Shown: piece after piece, positions 44,699 to 53,405 of the stretch
How the letters are laid out: each line of letters begins with the position of its first letter
Position numbering within the stretch: position 1 is the stretch's first letter
Assembly: GCF_021730435.1 (NCBI RefSeq)
Contig: NZ_JABWGX010000026.1
Span: 1-64,000 of the forward strand
DNA from: Xanthobacter agilis
GTDB taxonomy: Bacteria > Pseudomonadota > Alphaproteobacteria > Rhizobiales > Xanthobacteraceae
DNA: 64,000 nt
Direction: 5' to 3'
The notes under the pieces: generated by a model
What the model was told of the DNA's origin: nothing
Database searches by the model: none
What the model saw: only the letters and a program-made list of their open reading frames with translations
Made by a program: the position numbers and the translations under genes

Positions 44699-45628
44699 TC
44701 ATGGCTGCGGCCCGGTGTTCGCCCGCGCGACGAAGGGACCACCGGACTGCGACACGATGGCGGAAACATCGCGCACGGTGACGGTCGCGGGCATGTCGTT
44801 CGAGGTGCGCTCGACCTGCACGGGATCGGCAGCGGGATGGCGATCCGGCTGCGCGATGAACAGGGGCGCGCGCGTCCACGCCTGCGGATCGCCCGCCGCG
44901 ACCGCGACAGGCGTAACGATCGCACCGCCGTCGATGATCGGCGCGATAGCGGCGACATAGGCGCGGGTCTCAGCGGGCAATGGCCGACCGGAAAGCGACG
45001 CCTCATAGCGGCCGGGACCGGCATTGTAGGCGGCGAGCATGGCGGTAACACTGCCGTAGCGATCATGCAGCTCGCGCAGATAGGCCGTGCCAGCAATAAT
45101 GTTGTCGCGCGGATCGTAAACGTCGCCGCCGAGCCGATGCCTGACGCGCAGTTCCGCCCATGTGGCGGGCATGATCTGCATCAGCCCCATCGCGCCGGCC
45201 GAAGAGATGGCGCGTGGATCGCCCGCGCTTTCGGCGCGCAGCACCGCCCTGATCCATGCCACCGGGACGCCGAAGCGCTGCGAGGCTTCTGCGATATGGG
45301 CGGCATAGGGATCGGAGGGTGCCGCTCGCTCCGCCAATTGGGGCTGAGCCACGGCGGCAACGGGTATGGCGCAAGCGAGCAATCCCGTCAGCAGCAGGAG
45401 CGCGCATCGGACAGGCGCACCTTCTCCGCTACGACGCCAGCCTGCCAGCGTGCTCGCTGCGGTCAAGGGTCCGCGCAAAGCGCCGGCCAATGGCCGCCCT
45501 TGACCTGCGCTGCGCGCGCCGACCGACCTGCGTTCGAGCGGGACGGAGGGATGAGACGGCTTTCCCGCGAACAAAGGGATGACCGATCTGAAGAGGGTCG
45601 CGCAGGCGCGCGGGCTGACGGCTCGCAT
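44699..45628 (-). CDS. Lytic transglycosylase (conjugation-associated)
   Basis: A SLT-type transglycosylase that opens the cell wall for the secretion channel. Core residues: AWIRAVLRAESAGDPRAISSAGAMGLMQIMPATW with catalytic Glu, DPRDNIIAGTAYLRELHDRYG and AAYNAGPGR. The hydrophobic signal (CALLLLTGLLACAIPVAAVAQ) begins only at about residue 74 of the 309-residue frame from 45628, so the true start is probably further in, but no in-frame ATG is closer and the alternative codon is unclear. Confidence 0.9.
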   Translation of the reverse strand: MRAVSPRACATLFRSVIPLFAGKPSHPSVPLERRSVGARSAGQGRPLAGALRGPLTAASTLAGWRRSGEGAPVRCALLLLTGLLACAIPVAAVAQPQLAERAAPSDPYAAHIAEASQRFGVPVAWIRAVLRAESAGDPRAISSAGAMGLMQIMPATWAELRVRHRLGGDVYDPRDNIIAGTAYLRELHDRYGSVTAMLAAYNAGPGRYEASLSGRPLPAETRAYVAAIAPIIDGGAIVTPVAVAAGDPQAWTRAPLFIAQPDRHPAADPVQVERTSNDMPATVTVRDVSAIVSQSGGPFVARANTGPQP

Positions 45629-45632
45629 GATG

Positions 45633-45968
45633 TCAGTCCCTCCCATCGCGCTTTTGCGGGCGGCTCCAGTGCAGCGACCATGCGCTACCGGCGTCGTCGT
45701 CGCGGAACAGGTTGGCGCGGATCGGCTGTGGCAGAGCCGGGTCGTCGATCAACAACGCGATGTATTCGCCCGCCCGCTCGCCGGTGCGTTTCCAGCCCGC
45801 TCCGATCTCGGGGCCTTCGTCATTGCCGTGATGGATGCGGTAGTCGGGCGCGTTCTCGGCGTCTGACGGCTCCGCCGGAACGACGGTGATTTCGCGATAA
45901 ATGGTGAAGGTATGGATGCGGCCGGTGAAACCGGATTGCTCGCGCGTGAATGTGCCGATCTGCGGCAT
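45633..45968 (-). CDS. DUF736 protein
   Basis: A 111-residue DUF736 protein: MPQIGTFTREQSGFTGRIHTF, then PDYRIHHGNDEGPEIGAGWKRTGERAGEYIAL and RANLFRD. Small beta-rich family almost always found on conjugative elements; function unknown. A second copy is at 51790-52104. It lies four bases from the transglycosylase. Confidence 0.93.
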   Translation of the reverse strand: MPQIGTFTREQSGFTGRIHTFTIYREITVVPAEPSDAENAPDYRIHHGNDEGPEIGAGWKRTGERAGEYIALLIDDPALPQPIRANLFRDDDAGSAWSLHWSRPQKRDGRD

Positions 45969-46013
45969 GGAAACCTCCTTGCGATTGGGTTGGGGAGAGA
46001 AAGGGAGCGGCGG

Positions 46014-46559
46014 TCAGCGTGTCGCAGCGCGCCAGACGAAGCGGCCGTCGCCGCCTTCATCGGTGTAGAGCGGCGTCGCTTTGCCGATGACGGTACGCGC
46101 CGGGATCGGCCCGAAATAGCGACCGTCCAGGCTGTCGCGCACATCGGGATTCATGAGGAAGATGTCGCCGTCCGCAATGCGACGGCAGCCCTGCCAGACG
46201 GGCAGCTCGCGGCCGTTCCGGTCGTGGTCGAGCGCCTCGCCGAGCGGCACGGCATCGACGGTCACGGCGTTGCCGGTGCGGCAAACCCGCTGACCGGGCA
46301 GCCCCATGACGCGCTTCATCAGCGGCACGTTGCGACCGATATAGCCGCGCTCCACCATGAAATCGGCGAGCGGCTTGTCCGGCATGACGGCGACCAGATC
46401 GCCGACAGCCAGGCCGCGTGGCGGATCGAGGTCGTAGAGACCGATCGGCACGCTGGCTGAGGCGTTCCAGACGAGGCGCAACGGCGTCGGAATGAACGCG
46501 GCGATGGCGACGCCCATCGTCGCGAAATACGTCACCATGACGTAGCCGAAGCGGGTCAT
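46014..46559 (-). CDS. traF: TraF-type S26 signal peptidase
   Basis: A 181-residue peptidase of the TraF/LepB class used to process the conjugative pilin. One N-terminal helix (MTRFGYVMVTYFATMGVAIAAF), catalytic Ser region NASASVPIGLYDL, Lys region LMKRVMGLPGQRV, and the C-terminal box DSLDGRYFGPIP are all present. The start at 46559 overlaps the DUF2840 stop. Confidence 0.93.
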   Translation of the reverse strand: MTRFGYVMVTYFATMGVAIAAFIPTPLRLVWNASASVPIGLYDLDPPRGLAVGDLVAVMPDKPLADFMVERGYIGRNVPLMKRVMGLPGQRVCRTGNAVTVDAVPLGEALDHDRNGRELPVWQGCRRIADGDIFLMNPDVRDSLDGRYFGPIPARTVIGKATPLYTDEGGDGRFVWRAATR

Positions 46560-47077
46560 TGCTCGATCTCCCGCCGCTTGAGCCACGCCTGATGGCGATC
46601 CTCCGTGTAGGGGCGCGGCGCATGGCCGGCACCGATCCGGTTGCCGACATGCCGCCAATGGTCCGGCGCGACCTCGCAAGCGTCGATGCCGGCAGCCTCC
46701 ACCGCGTCGATATGGCGGATCACCTGTTCGACCTTCGGCCAGCCTTCGATCTTGAGCAGGATTTCACCGCCGGGGCGCACGAAAGGCAGCGTCTGATAGG
46801 CTTCGCCCGGTTCGACGGCGCGCACGATGTCGATGCGCGAGATGACGGTGCCGAAGTCGTTGGCCGCCCAGCGGACGAAGGCGAAGATGCTGCCGGCGCG
46901 ATAGGAGAAAACACGGCGGCGGCGGTCCAGCACCTGTTCGCGGACCTCTTGGCCGAACCTGATCCAGTTCTCGATCCGCTTCTCGATATGCGTCAGCTCG
47001 ACATAGGTAAGGCTGTCGGATAGCAACGCGGACGGCATAAGGCCGCCCCGCGCGCGGGGCACCGCGGCGCTGGTCAT
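46556..47077 (-). CDS. DUF2840 protein
   Basis: A 173-residue DUF2840 protein: TYVELTHIEKRIENWIRFGQEVREQVLDRRRRVFSYRAGSIFAFVRWAAN, then IVRAVEPGEAY and IRHIDAVEAAGIDACEVAPDHWRHVGNRI. Standard neighbour of traF and parA in these ICEs; role unknown. Coupled to both neighbours by four-base overlaps. Confidence 0.9.
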   Translation of the reverse strand: MTSAAVPRARGGLMPSALLSDSLTYVELTHIEKRIENWIRFGQEVREQVLDRRRRVFSYRAGSIFAFVRWAANDFGTVISRIDIVRAVEPGEAYQTLPFVRPGGEILLKIEGWPKVEQVIRHIDAVEAAGIDACEVAPDHWRHVGNRIGAGHAPRPYTEDRHQAWLKRREIEQ

Positions 47078-47328
47078 GATGGGTCTCCTTCGGTGGTTGG
47101 TGGAAATTCGCGCGCGAGCAGATCGCGCAGCATGTCGGCGACGGTGATGCCGCGCCGGAACGCGGCGATCTTGATCCGGCCGCGCAGCTCGGGCGTCACG
47201 TCGATGGTGAGCCGCGCCGTGAAACTGGCCGCATCGGCGTCACGCGCCCGAACATCAGCCGCCTTGATCCAGTGTTCGGGATCGGCAGGACGGGCGGCGA
47301 AGCCGCGACGGGTCGGACGCTCGCTCAT
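47074..47328 (-). CDS. Small ribbon-helix-helix-like partner of ParA
   Basis: An 84-residue protein with a basic N-terminus and a C-terminal RHH-like segment (TARLTIDVTPELRGRIKIAAFRRGITVADMLRDLLAREF). It is coded right after parA with a four-base overlap, so it may act as the DNA-binding partner of ParA, replacing a ParB. Function inferred from position. Confidence 0.8.
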   Translation of the reverse strand: MSERPTRRGFAARPADPEHWIKAADVRARDADAASFTARLTIDVTPELRGRIKIAAFRRGITVADMLRDLLAREFPPTTEGDPS

Positions 47329-47978
47329 CGTATCGCCCTCCCGATGCCGAGGGCGTCGATCGACGCTGCCAGCGCCGCGATCTCGCGCGCGGCTGGCGTC
47401 TCATTGTCCAACTCGGACACCAGCCGTCCTGACTGCGCAGCAACTGCGAAGGCGACACGCTGGCCGATTGTCGCGGTCAGCACCGGCGGATCGTAATCGG
47501 CCAGTGTCTCGGCCGTCTCACGGGCGAGCACGGTGCGCGCACCGCATCGGTTGAGCACGAAGCGGGCGACCAGTTCGGGCCGGTAGATGCGCGCCTCGGT
47601 GATGAGCGCCAGCATTTCCGCCGAGGCCCAGCCGTCGAACGGCGATGGCTGCACGGGGATCAGCACCAGGTCGGCCCCAAGCAGCGCCGAGCGCATCAGG
47701 GCCGCGACACGCGGCGGCCCGTCGATCACAATATGATCGGCGTCGCGGGCCAGCTCCGGCGCTTCCCGATGCAACGTGTCGCGGGCCAGGCCGACGACGC
47801 CGAACGTGCGGGCCAGACCCTCGCGGGCACGCTGCTGCGACCAGTCCAGTGACGATCCCTGCGGGTCCGCGTCGATCAGCGTGACGCGCTTGCCCTGCCG
47901 CGCCCATTCTCCGGCTAGGTTCAGCGCCAGAGTCGTCTTGCCGACGCCGCCCTTCTGATTGAGGAGCGCGACGATCAT
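47325..47978 (-). CDS. parA: ParA-family partition ATPase
   Basis: A 217-residue deviant-Walker ATPase: KGGVGKTTLALNLAGEW at residues 9-25, VTLIDADPQGSS, and HIVIDGPPRV. Moves or stabilises the extrachromosomal form of the element. It is in a coupled block with RepA-like, RHH-like, DUF2840 and TraF. Confidence 0.95.
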   Translation of the reverse strand: MIVALLNQKGGVGKTTLALNLAGEWARQGKRVTLIDADPQGSSLDWSQQRAREGLARTFGVVGLARDTLHREAPELARDADHIVIDGPPRVAALMRSALLGADLVLIPVQPSPFDGWASAEMLALITEARIYRPELVARFVLNRCGARTVLARETAETLADYDPPVLTATIGQRVAFAVAAQSGRLVSELDNETPAAREIAALAASIDALGIGRAIR

Positions 47979-49054
47979 GGCGCACCCCTCCGGGTGGCAC
48001 CGGCACCATGCCTCGCGTGCGTGCGCGTCAAAGAAGAAGAGTTAGATTCTTTGTTAGACTCTAAGTTAGCAGTCGGATTCAGCGTTTCAGGCCAGAGACT
48101 TAACTGCGGTTCGTGCGCCCGAAATCCCGATAGGCCTGCGCCCGAAGTCCCGATACCGTTTGCGCCCGAAGTCACGAGCACTTCCACACGGTTATCCACA
48201 GGCACTGTGGACAGACCGGAGGGGCGGATTTGCATCATCTCCCGCCGCCCTTCGCGCCAGATGTCGAGGCGATAGCCAGGCAGCGGCTGGCGGGCGGCAA
48301 TGCGGCGCAGGTCGAGCGCGAAATCGGAGATGCGCGCGAGGCTGCCCGACTTCTCGTGAAGGTGGGCAATCTCGAACAACCAGCCATGTTGCTGGTGGCC
48401 GGCGTGCTTGCGGGCGACACGGTAGAGCCAGCGTTCGATGCCGCCGGTCAGCCGGAAATAGAGCGGGTCGATGGTCAGGACCAGTGAACGGTCGATGACG
48501 CCGCGATAGAACCAGTCGGGCAGGACGAACTCCATGCCCTCGACGCGGCCGTCACGGGTGGTCAGTTCCTCCCATTCGTTGATCCAGGAAAACTGATGCC
48601 GCCGCCAATGCTCGCCGTGGCGGATGGTGGTGCGGATCACGGTCGATTGCAGGCGGGCGAGCGCGCCCTTCAGCAGGCGATATTCGCGCGCGCCGGTGGC
48701 CCGGCCGACCGCCTGCAAGAGCTGATAGGGCGTGAAGCGTAGGAAGCGCGATGTACGCAGGCCGTGGTTCTCGGCCTCAACGATCTGGCTGGCGGCCCAG
48801 ATGAGCACGTCGGCGTCCCAGATCGTCGCCATGCCGTGTTCGGGCATCCCGAAGACTTCGACGCGCTGCCCGCCGGATTCATAGAGGATCGGGGCGATGC
48901 GCTTGGCCTTGGCGAGCGAGAAGAACGGCCTTTCCATGAGGTCGCGCTGATCGCGGGGGCTGGCATCGCCGGTAGCGACCACGAAGGGATCGAGCCGTTC
49001 GCGTTCGCTGCGCTCTCCCAGGCGCCGTTGGGCGTGATGGTCGGCGCCCGGCAT
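47975..49054 (-). CDS. Replication initiator A-like protein
   Basis: A 359-residue member of the RepA-type replication initiators of alphaproteobacterial ICEs/plasmids: RDQRDLMERPFFSLAKAKR, VEVFGMPEHGMATIWDADVLIWAASQIVEA, FTPYQLLQAVGRATG and LKGALARLQSTVIRTTIR. It suggests the excised circle can replicate. Coding just before parA with overlap; the C-terminal 75 residues are low-complexity. Confidence 0.88.
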   Translation of the reverse strand: MPGADHHAQRRLGERSERERLDPFVVATGDASPRDQRDLMERPFFSLAKAKRIAPILYESGGQRVEVFGMPEHGMATIWDADVLIWAASQIVEAENHGLRTSRFLRFTPYQLLQAVGRATGAREYRLLKGALARLQSTVIRTTIRHGEHWRRHQFSWINEWEELTTRDGRVEGMEFVLPDWFYRGVIDRSLVLTIDPLYFRLTGGIERWLYRVARKHAGHQQHGWLFEIAHLHEKSGSLARISDFALDLRRIAARQPLPGYRLDIWREGRREMMQIRPSGLSTVPVDNRVEVLVTSGANGIGTSGAGLSGFRAHEPQLSLWPETLNPTANLESNKESNSSSLTRTHARHGAGATRRGAP

Positions 49055-49324
49055 TCAGCGGGACGCCTTTTCGGCAGGCGTCAGCGGGCGGGCCGGGAAA
49101 ACGCGCGTGGCTGTCTTCTCCGACGCGGATTTGCGGATGCCGTCCTCGGTCCACGCCTGAAGGTCATCAACGGAATAGACGATCCGTCCGCCGATCTTGC
49201 GGTAGGTCGGGCCGGTGCCATAGGTGCGGTGCTTTTCCAGCGTGCGGATGGAAATGCCGAGGAAGCGGGCCGCATCGGGCGCGCGCAGGTATCGGGGCGG
49301 CAGCCCCGTCTTCGGGTCTATCAT
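49055..49324 (-). CDS. AlpA-like helix-turn-helix regulator
   Basis: An 89-residue protein: RYLRAPDAARFLGISIRTLEKHRTYGTGPTYRKIGGRIVYSVDDLQAW, the HTH_17/excisionase-like winged helix, followed by a basic tail. Usually controls the rep-par operon or acts as excisionase-type factor. It abuts the RepA-like gene. Confidence 0.88.
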   Translation of the reverse strand: MIDPKTGLPPRYLRAPDAARFLGISIRTLEKHRTYGTGPTYRKIGGRIVYSVDDLQAWTEDGIRKSASEKTATRVFPARPLTPAEKASR

Positions 49325-49474
49325 GATCGGATCTCCGGTCGGGTTCGAGCGGGCTACCGAGGGCGGCAGCGGGCTATGGCGAACCGTGGCGGAGAACCGG
49401 CGGCTTGCAGCGTGCCGGAATCAGGGGGGCGTGATTCCGGCACCCCGGTCGATCCGATCCGGGCGGAGCGAGGA

Positions 49475-50267
49475 TCAGCGTTGCGGAGGCAGGCGAACCG
49501 GATAGTGCAGCAGGTCGCGATAGCCGCCGCGCATGTAATGGAGACCATCCGCGACCAGACGCCGAATCTGGTTTTTGCGCGGGTCGGTTTCCCAATCGGC
49601 CTTGCGTCCGTGGAAGCCGAGAAGCGCTTCGGCGGTCTGGCGATAGCTTGCGCCGTCGAGCTTTGCGTCCAGCGCTCGCAATGTGAGGATATGGCGGTCG
49701 CGCGTCTGTGGCGGAAGGTCGTGGCGCCAGTCGCCGGACGGTCGGTGCCGGAGCGCACGCCAAAAGCGCAACAGCGCTGCAATACGTAGCTCCAGCAGCA
49801 TGTCGAGCGGAAGCACCACGCAGAACGCGCCATGACCATGCTGCAACGGGTCTGCGAGCCAGAACTGATGTGTCAGATCGCCCGAACGCCAAAGACCATG
49901 CGATGCACCGTCCACGGCGCTGCGGAGATCGAGACCGGGCAACTCTGTCAAATCGACCGGCATGGCGGCAGGATCGGCCTCACCGACGACCGAAGAGCGA
50001 AGCTCGAAAGCGTCAGGCAGCAGTGACGGCAGCCAGAACGGCCGTGCGCGATCGGCGGGTTGATCCGGGTCGGTCGCGAAATCGCAACCCCCAGCGCTCG
50101 GAAAACGCGATCCGAGCATTTGGGTTCTCTGACCTGATCGCCTTTATCCGGCGAAAATCACGACGATAATCTTCGTCGCGTCGAAGATATTCCCAGGCAA
50201 AACCGGCAGCAGAAATATGATCTGCATGTGCATAGGCTGCCGGTGCGCGCCAGTCAGAGCTCGGCAT
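49475..50267 (-). pseudogene. DUF6499/DUF2285 protein, apparently frameshifted
   Basis: Starting at 50267 (MPSSDWRAPAAYAH) the frame gives an N-terminal DUF6499 domain (GFAWEYLRRDEDYRRDFRRI, then FSERWG). At a run of five C (50088-50092; G on the coding strand) the sense passes to another frame: DFATDPDQPADRARPFWLPSLLP, followed by the DUF2285 domain (LPLDMLLELRIAALLRFWRAL, DWETDPRKNQIRRLVADGLHYMRGGYRDLL). In relatives the two parts form one protein. A one-base indel in the G run explains it. Alternatively the two are separate genes (50013-50267 and 49475-50119), or the sequence has an error. Possible regulator of the ICE. Confidence 0.75.
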
Positions 50268-50326
50268 GGCGTCACCTCATATCTACGCTAATCTCAAGCG
50301 CAAGAGAGGTGAAGACTGAACAACTC

Positions 50327-50354
50327 TGTATAGATTTTGCAGATACTGTTTCAA
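50327..50354 (-). promoter_or_regulatory. Candidate promoter overlapping a 24-bp inverted repeat
   Basis: On the minus strand TTGAAA (50354-50349) and TATACA (50332-50327) are 16 bases apart, a good sigma-70 match, 60 bases before the DUF6499 start. The -35 box is one arm of TTTCAAGAT / ATCTTGAAA (50349-50372). Binding of a repressor there would block the operon. Confidence 0.6.
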
Positions 50355-50405
50355 GATACCATGATCTTGAAAACACATCAAAAATGGTAAATGTTTTACT
50401 ACCAT
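50349..50405. promoter_or_regulatory. Two adjacent inverted repeats (operator region)
   Basis: TTTCAAGAT (50349-50357) and ATCTTGAAA (50364-50372) are perfect, with a six-base gap. A second one, ATGGTA and TACCAT (50384-50389, 50400-50405), follows. Both lie in an AT-rich patch upstream of the DUF6499-to-transglycosylase operon and are typical of ICE regulatory sites. Confidence 0.6.
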
Positions 50406-50563
50406 AACGGATATGACTTGGCGAGCCGGGCCAGCCCGGCGAGCCGCATTTTGCGCAGCAAGCCCGCCGATCCGCCAAAGCGGATCGGCACAAAATCGGA
50501 AAACCGATGTTGCGGAATAGCAGGAAGACGTAGAGCCGGATTGGCGGCTCTACGTCTTTGCGA

Positions 50564-51406
50564 TCAGGCGGTTTTGAGGCGCTGCATTCCCTCGGCCAGC
50601 GTCCACAGGGCGCGATTGAGGCCGACATTCTGGTCGATGCCGTTGATGGCGCGGGTTCGGCTGCGACGGATACGCCCGTCCGAAGTCTGGCGGCGTCCAT
50701 CGACTCCGCCCCGGATGAGGTTTTCCTGAATCACGTTGAAGGTCTGCCACAGGCTCTGCCCGACATCCTCGCGGCGGCGCGGGGCAATGATCTGGTCCGG
50801 GCGAACCGGGCTTTCGTCCTCGCCATAGCGGGCGACAAGGCTCGCCTCGGCCAACACGCGCTGCTCGTCGGACGAAAGCCGCGTGTCCTTCATGCCTTCT
50901 GTGGCGTCGATTAGGCGCGGGAAATCCTCCGCCACGGTATAGACGCCCTCGATGATCTGATCCTGTATCCCACCCTTGTGGGGGACGCGGACTTCCTCGA
51001 ACCGCTCGCCCGCAATCATGCTGTTGGTGCAGACGAAACGCAGCACGCCCGCAAACATCTGATAGGCGCTCGTCCCGTCATGCGAATTGACGATGATGAC
51101 TTCTGCCGCCTCCTGCTTGCCGATACCGCCATCCCGGCGCAGGCGCAGCATGTGCTTGGCATGGCCCATCCGCTCGCCATCGCGCGGGACCGCCTGAACG
51201 GCGAAGAACGGGAACCATCCTTCCCGGCGCAGCCCCTCTACGATCTCGATAGTGGGGACGTAAACATAACGCTCCGAGCGACTGTCATGGGCTTCGCGGG
51301 CGAAGATGGACGGGACGTGACGGTAAAGGGTTTCGTTGTCGAGGGCTTCACGCCCGCTGATCTGGTGAGAGTTGCGGCCGAACCGGGTAGCGAGACGATA
51401 GGTCAT
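50564..51406 (-). CDS. DUF932 protein
   Basis: A 280-residue DUF932 protein: MTYRLATRFGRNSHQISGREALDNETLYRHVPSIFA, then YVYVPTIEIVEGLRREGWFPFFAVQAVPRD and FVCTNSMIAGERFEEVRVPHKG. Widespread on plasmids, ICEs and phages; suggested to act in plasmid maintenance, unproven. It is preceded by the 318-base leader repeated in front of the ParB-like gene. Confidence 0.9.
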   Translation of the reverse strand: MTYRLATRFGRNSHQISGREALDNETLYRHVPSIFAREAHDSRSERYVYVPTIEIVEGLRREGWFPFFAVQAVPRDGERMGHAKHMLRLRRDGGIGKQEAAEVIIVNSHDGTSAYQMFAGVLRFVCTNSMIAGERFEEVRVPHKGGIQDQIIEGVYTVAEDFPRLIDATEGMKDTRLSSDEQRVLAEASLVARYGEDESPVRPDQIIAPRRREDVGQSLWQTFNVIQENLIRGGVDGRRQTSDGRIRRSRTRAINGIDQNVGLNRALWTLAEGMQRLKTA

Positions 51407-51719
51407 TGTTTTGATCCTCATGGGCTTGGGTTGGAGCGCAGCGCTGCGCTGCAACCCTGGCCGTCGCCGAGACCGGGGGGTGCAAGGAGCAAGGGCGGGC
51501 GGGACGGAGGGGGATCGCCCGGCCTGCACGGAACGGAGGAACGACGTGGAGGAAGGCTGGGGAGACCGTCCCGGCCGAGCGTCAGCGATCCCTTGCGCCG
51601 CGCCAGGGGGAGACCCCCAAGCAACCCGCCCGGCATGAGCGCCAGCGGGCGCCGGGCAAGAAACCGGATGAGGATGTGCAAAGCCGCCGAATCTGAAAGC
51701 CGCATATCCTGATTGCCGT
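51402..51719 (-). repeat. Duplicated leader, copy 1 (before DUF932)
   Basis: About 318 bases nearly identical (about 85-90 percent by eye) to 55998-56317. It starts at the gene's ATG and includes the ribosome site GAGGATC and a 28-bp near-perfect palindrome at 51429-51456 (GGTTGGAGCGCAGC and its complement with one mismatch pair). No gene lies in it; several frames are open only because of GC content. Confidence 0.8.
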
Positions 51720-51789
51720 ATTCTCTTGAAGGCGCGGACAAGCATGACGAAGCCCCGCTACTCAGGCGGGGCTTCGGAGGTGTCCGGGC

Positions 51790-52104
51790 TCAGTCTGCGC
51801 TGCGGCGGGACCAGATGAGGTTGTGGGCCTCGCCGCCTTCGTCCTCGACCAGGCTGGCGTAGATCGGGGCCGGGAAGCTCGGATCATCCAGCTTGACCGA
51901 GAGATATTCGCGGCCGGTTTCGCGGGCGGTCTTCTTCCAGGCCGCGCCGAACTCGGTGGCGCCGGCGAAGATCCGATAGTCGGGGCCGCGCTCGCTTTCG
52001 CCTTCGGCCGGGACGAACTTGGCCTTGACGTTGAGGGCCAGGGTTTTGACCGTGCCGGTGATGTCGCCGTTCGCAGTCTTGGTGAAGGTGCCGATGGTTG
52101 CCAT
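51790..52104 (-). CDS. DUF736 protein (second copy)
   Basis: A 104-residue DUF736 protein: [74 protein letters not shown]. It is a paralogue of the one at 45633-45968, as usual for this ICE family. It is followed by the DUF932 gene on the same strand. Confidence 0.93.
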   Translation of the reverse strand: MATIGTFTKTANGDITGTVKTLALNVKAKFVPAEGESERGPDYRIFAGATEFGAAWKKTARETGREYLSVKLDDPSFPAPIYASLVEDEGGEAHNLIWSRRSAD

Positions 52105-52844
52105 TGTCGTGTCTCCGTTCCTCGGGCCGCGCCTATCGCGACCTCGATGGCGGTCGTGAGACCGGAGGCGATCAGCCCGCACCTGAAGGGCTGAAACGAA
52201 GTGGAAGACGGCCGACGACGGCTTTTTTGCTTCGCGATGCAAAGCGCGCTCGCGCGCGGCGGAAAAAAGCCGGTGACGGACGTTGCGGGAGGATGATCGA
52301 GGCGAAGCCGGTCTTCGGTCAGACCCATGCCTTTCGAGGACGCCGTAGGTGCGCCCCTGCAGGACGGCAGAGAAACGATGATGCGATCTCGGCCTCTGTC
52401 ACGTGATGAACCTGCGGGTGGCATCCCCGGTATGGCCTACGCTGTTCGTGAACAAAGCTTGCCCGTGTCCTACCGGCACTGGCGACGGTTGTTGCGGCCA
52501 CGCCTCAAGGATTGCGGATGCCACCGAGTTTGGAACTGCTGGACTGGGCGCTCCCGTCCGGCTTCTCTATCGCACGGCAATGCGGGATGGACCGTCGCTC
52601 CAAGCGTGATCCGCTATTGCGGGCGACTGGAAAGGGCGAGGTTCGCAAATCCTAAGTCCGCCGCCCCGGAGACCGCGGCAAGACACCGTTCCCCGTTGTT
52701 GCGGGGCTTCACGCGATCCGCCGCCGTTCCTTGCGTTAGTGATCGAAGCCGAATGGCGGAAACGCGCTCCTCGGCGTGGTTCCGGCGCAGCCGAGAGCGC
52801 GGCCCGAAGGGCAACGCCCAAACTGATGCACCAATGCAGAGCAA
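52105..52844. other. Gene-free stretch
   Basis: About 740 bases without a gene I can support; open frames on both strands show no family resemblance. The part next to 52105 has hairpin-forming, A/T-run containing DNA (GACGACGGCTTTTTT at about 52213 and GGAAAAAAGCCGG at about 52260), probably the promoter and leader of the DUF736 gene. An antirestriction or other accessory gene may have been lost here. Confidence 0.45.
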
Positions 52845-53342
52845 TCACACCTGCTGACTGAGATACAGTTCCCGGATGATGTCTGTGACGATCTCGAATG
52901 TTGTCAGAAACAAGGGCGGGTTCAGTATAGTATCACTTCCATGCGCAAACATATTTCGCATTTTGCTGAGATATTCGATCTCCGCTGAAATTAGATTTTG
53001 CTCTTTAGCCGATTTCAGCAACTCGTCGAGCATGGCCGGGCGAGGTCGTCCCTTGCTGTTCACTCGGCCAGCAAATTGATGGCCGATCCGTTCGCGTAGA
53101 GCCAATTCAAGGCAGGGAAACGTCTGGCTCGCCGCCAAGGTCAAAAGATCATACGAGAAATAGGCATAGATATAGGCGTGCCGAATGGCGTCATGAGATC
53201 GTCGGACGGAATCAGGAAGCGAAGTGGGAAGCTCGAACGCGCGCATATCCCTATGAAGGTCTTGAAGCGTGCAACCGATAAATCCGGCGTCCCCTGAAAA
53301 ATAAGGGTCTGGCTTGTTAAGGTCGGACACACTCTTCAGCAC
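52845..53342 (-). CDS. Hypothetical protein, HEPN-like
   Basis: A 165-residue, mostly helical protein with lower GC than neighbours (cargo). The C-terminal part carries RNMFAHG, an R-x4-H motif as in HEPN ribonucleases, preceded by a helix with EIEYLSKM. The N-terminal half (AIRHAYIYAYFSYDLLTLAASQTFPCLELALRERIGHQF) resembles the first helices of HEPN-like proteins. I infer a HEPN-type RNase or defence protein from the motif alone; no nucleotidyltransferase partner is adjacent. Confidence 0.5.
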   Translation of the reverse strand: MLKSVSDLNKPDPYFSGDAGFIGCTLQDLHRDMRAFELPTSLPDSVRRSHDAIRHAYIYAYFSYDLLTLAASQTFPCLELALRERIGHQFAGRVNSKGRPRPAMLDELLKSAKEQNLISAEIEYLSKMRNMFAHGSDTILNPPLFLTTFEIVTDIIRELYLSQQV

Positions 53343-53405
53343 AGCATGATTCTTTCATTCGAAGTAAGCTCAAGCAATGGTAGCGCAAATCGTAGAGAAC
53401 TTCAG

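Noticed and set aside
44403-44879. 158-codon minus-strand frame across the relaxase-transglycosylase gap
   Set aside because: It overlaps both real genes and has no recognisable domain; the gap is better seen as a control region.
51418-51741. 107-codon frame inside the duplicated leader (and 56014-56259 in copy 2)
   Set aside because: Sense is shared between copies only because the DNA is duplicated; starts and ends differ and composition is Pro/Arg/Leu-rich. A structured leader is a better explanation, though a small protein cannot be fully excluded.
52327-52857. 176-codon plus-strand frame
   Set aside because: No motif or ribosome site, and frames on both strands are equally open.
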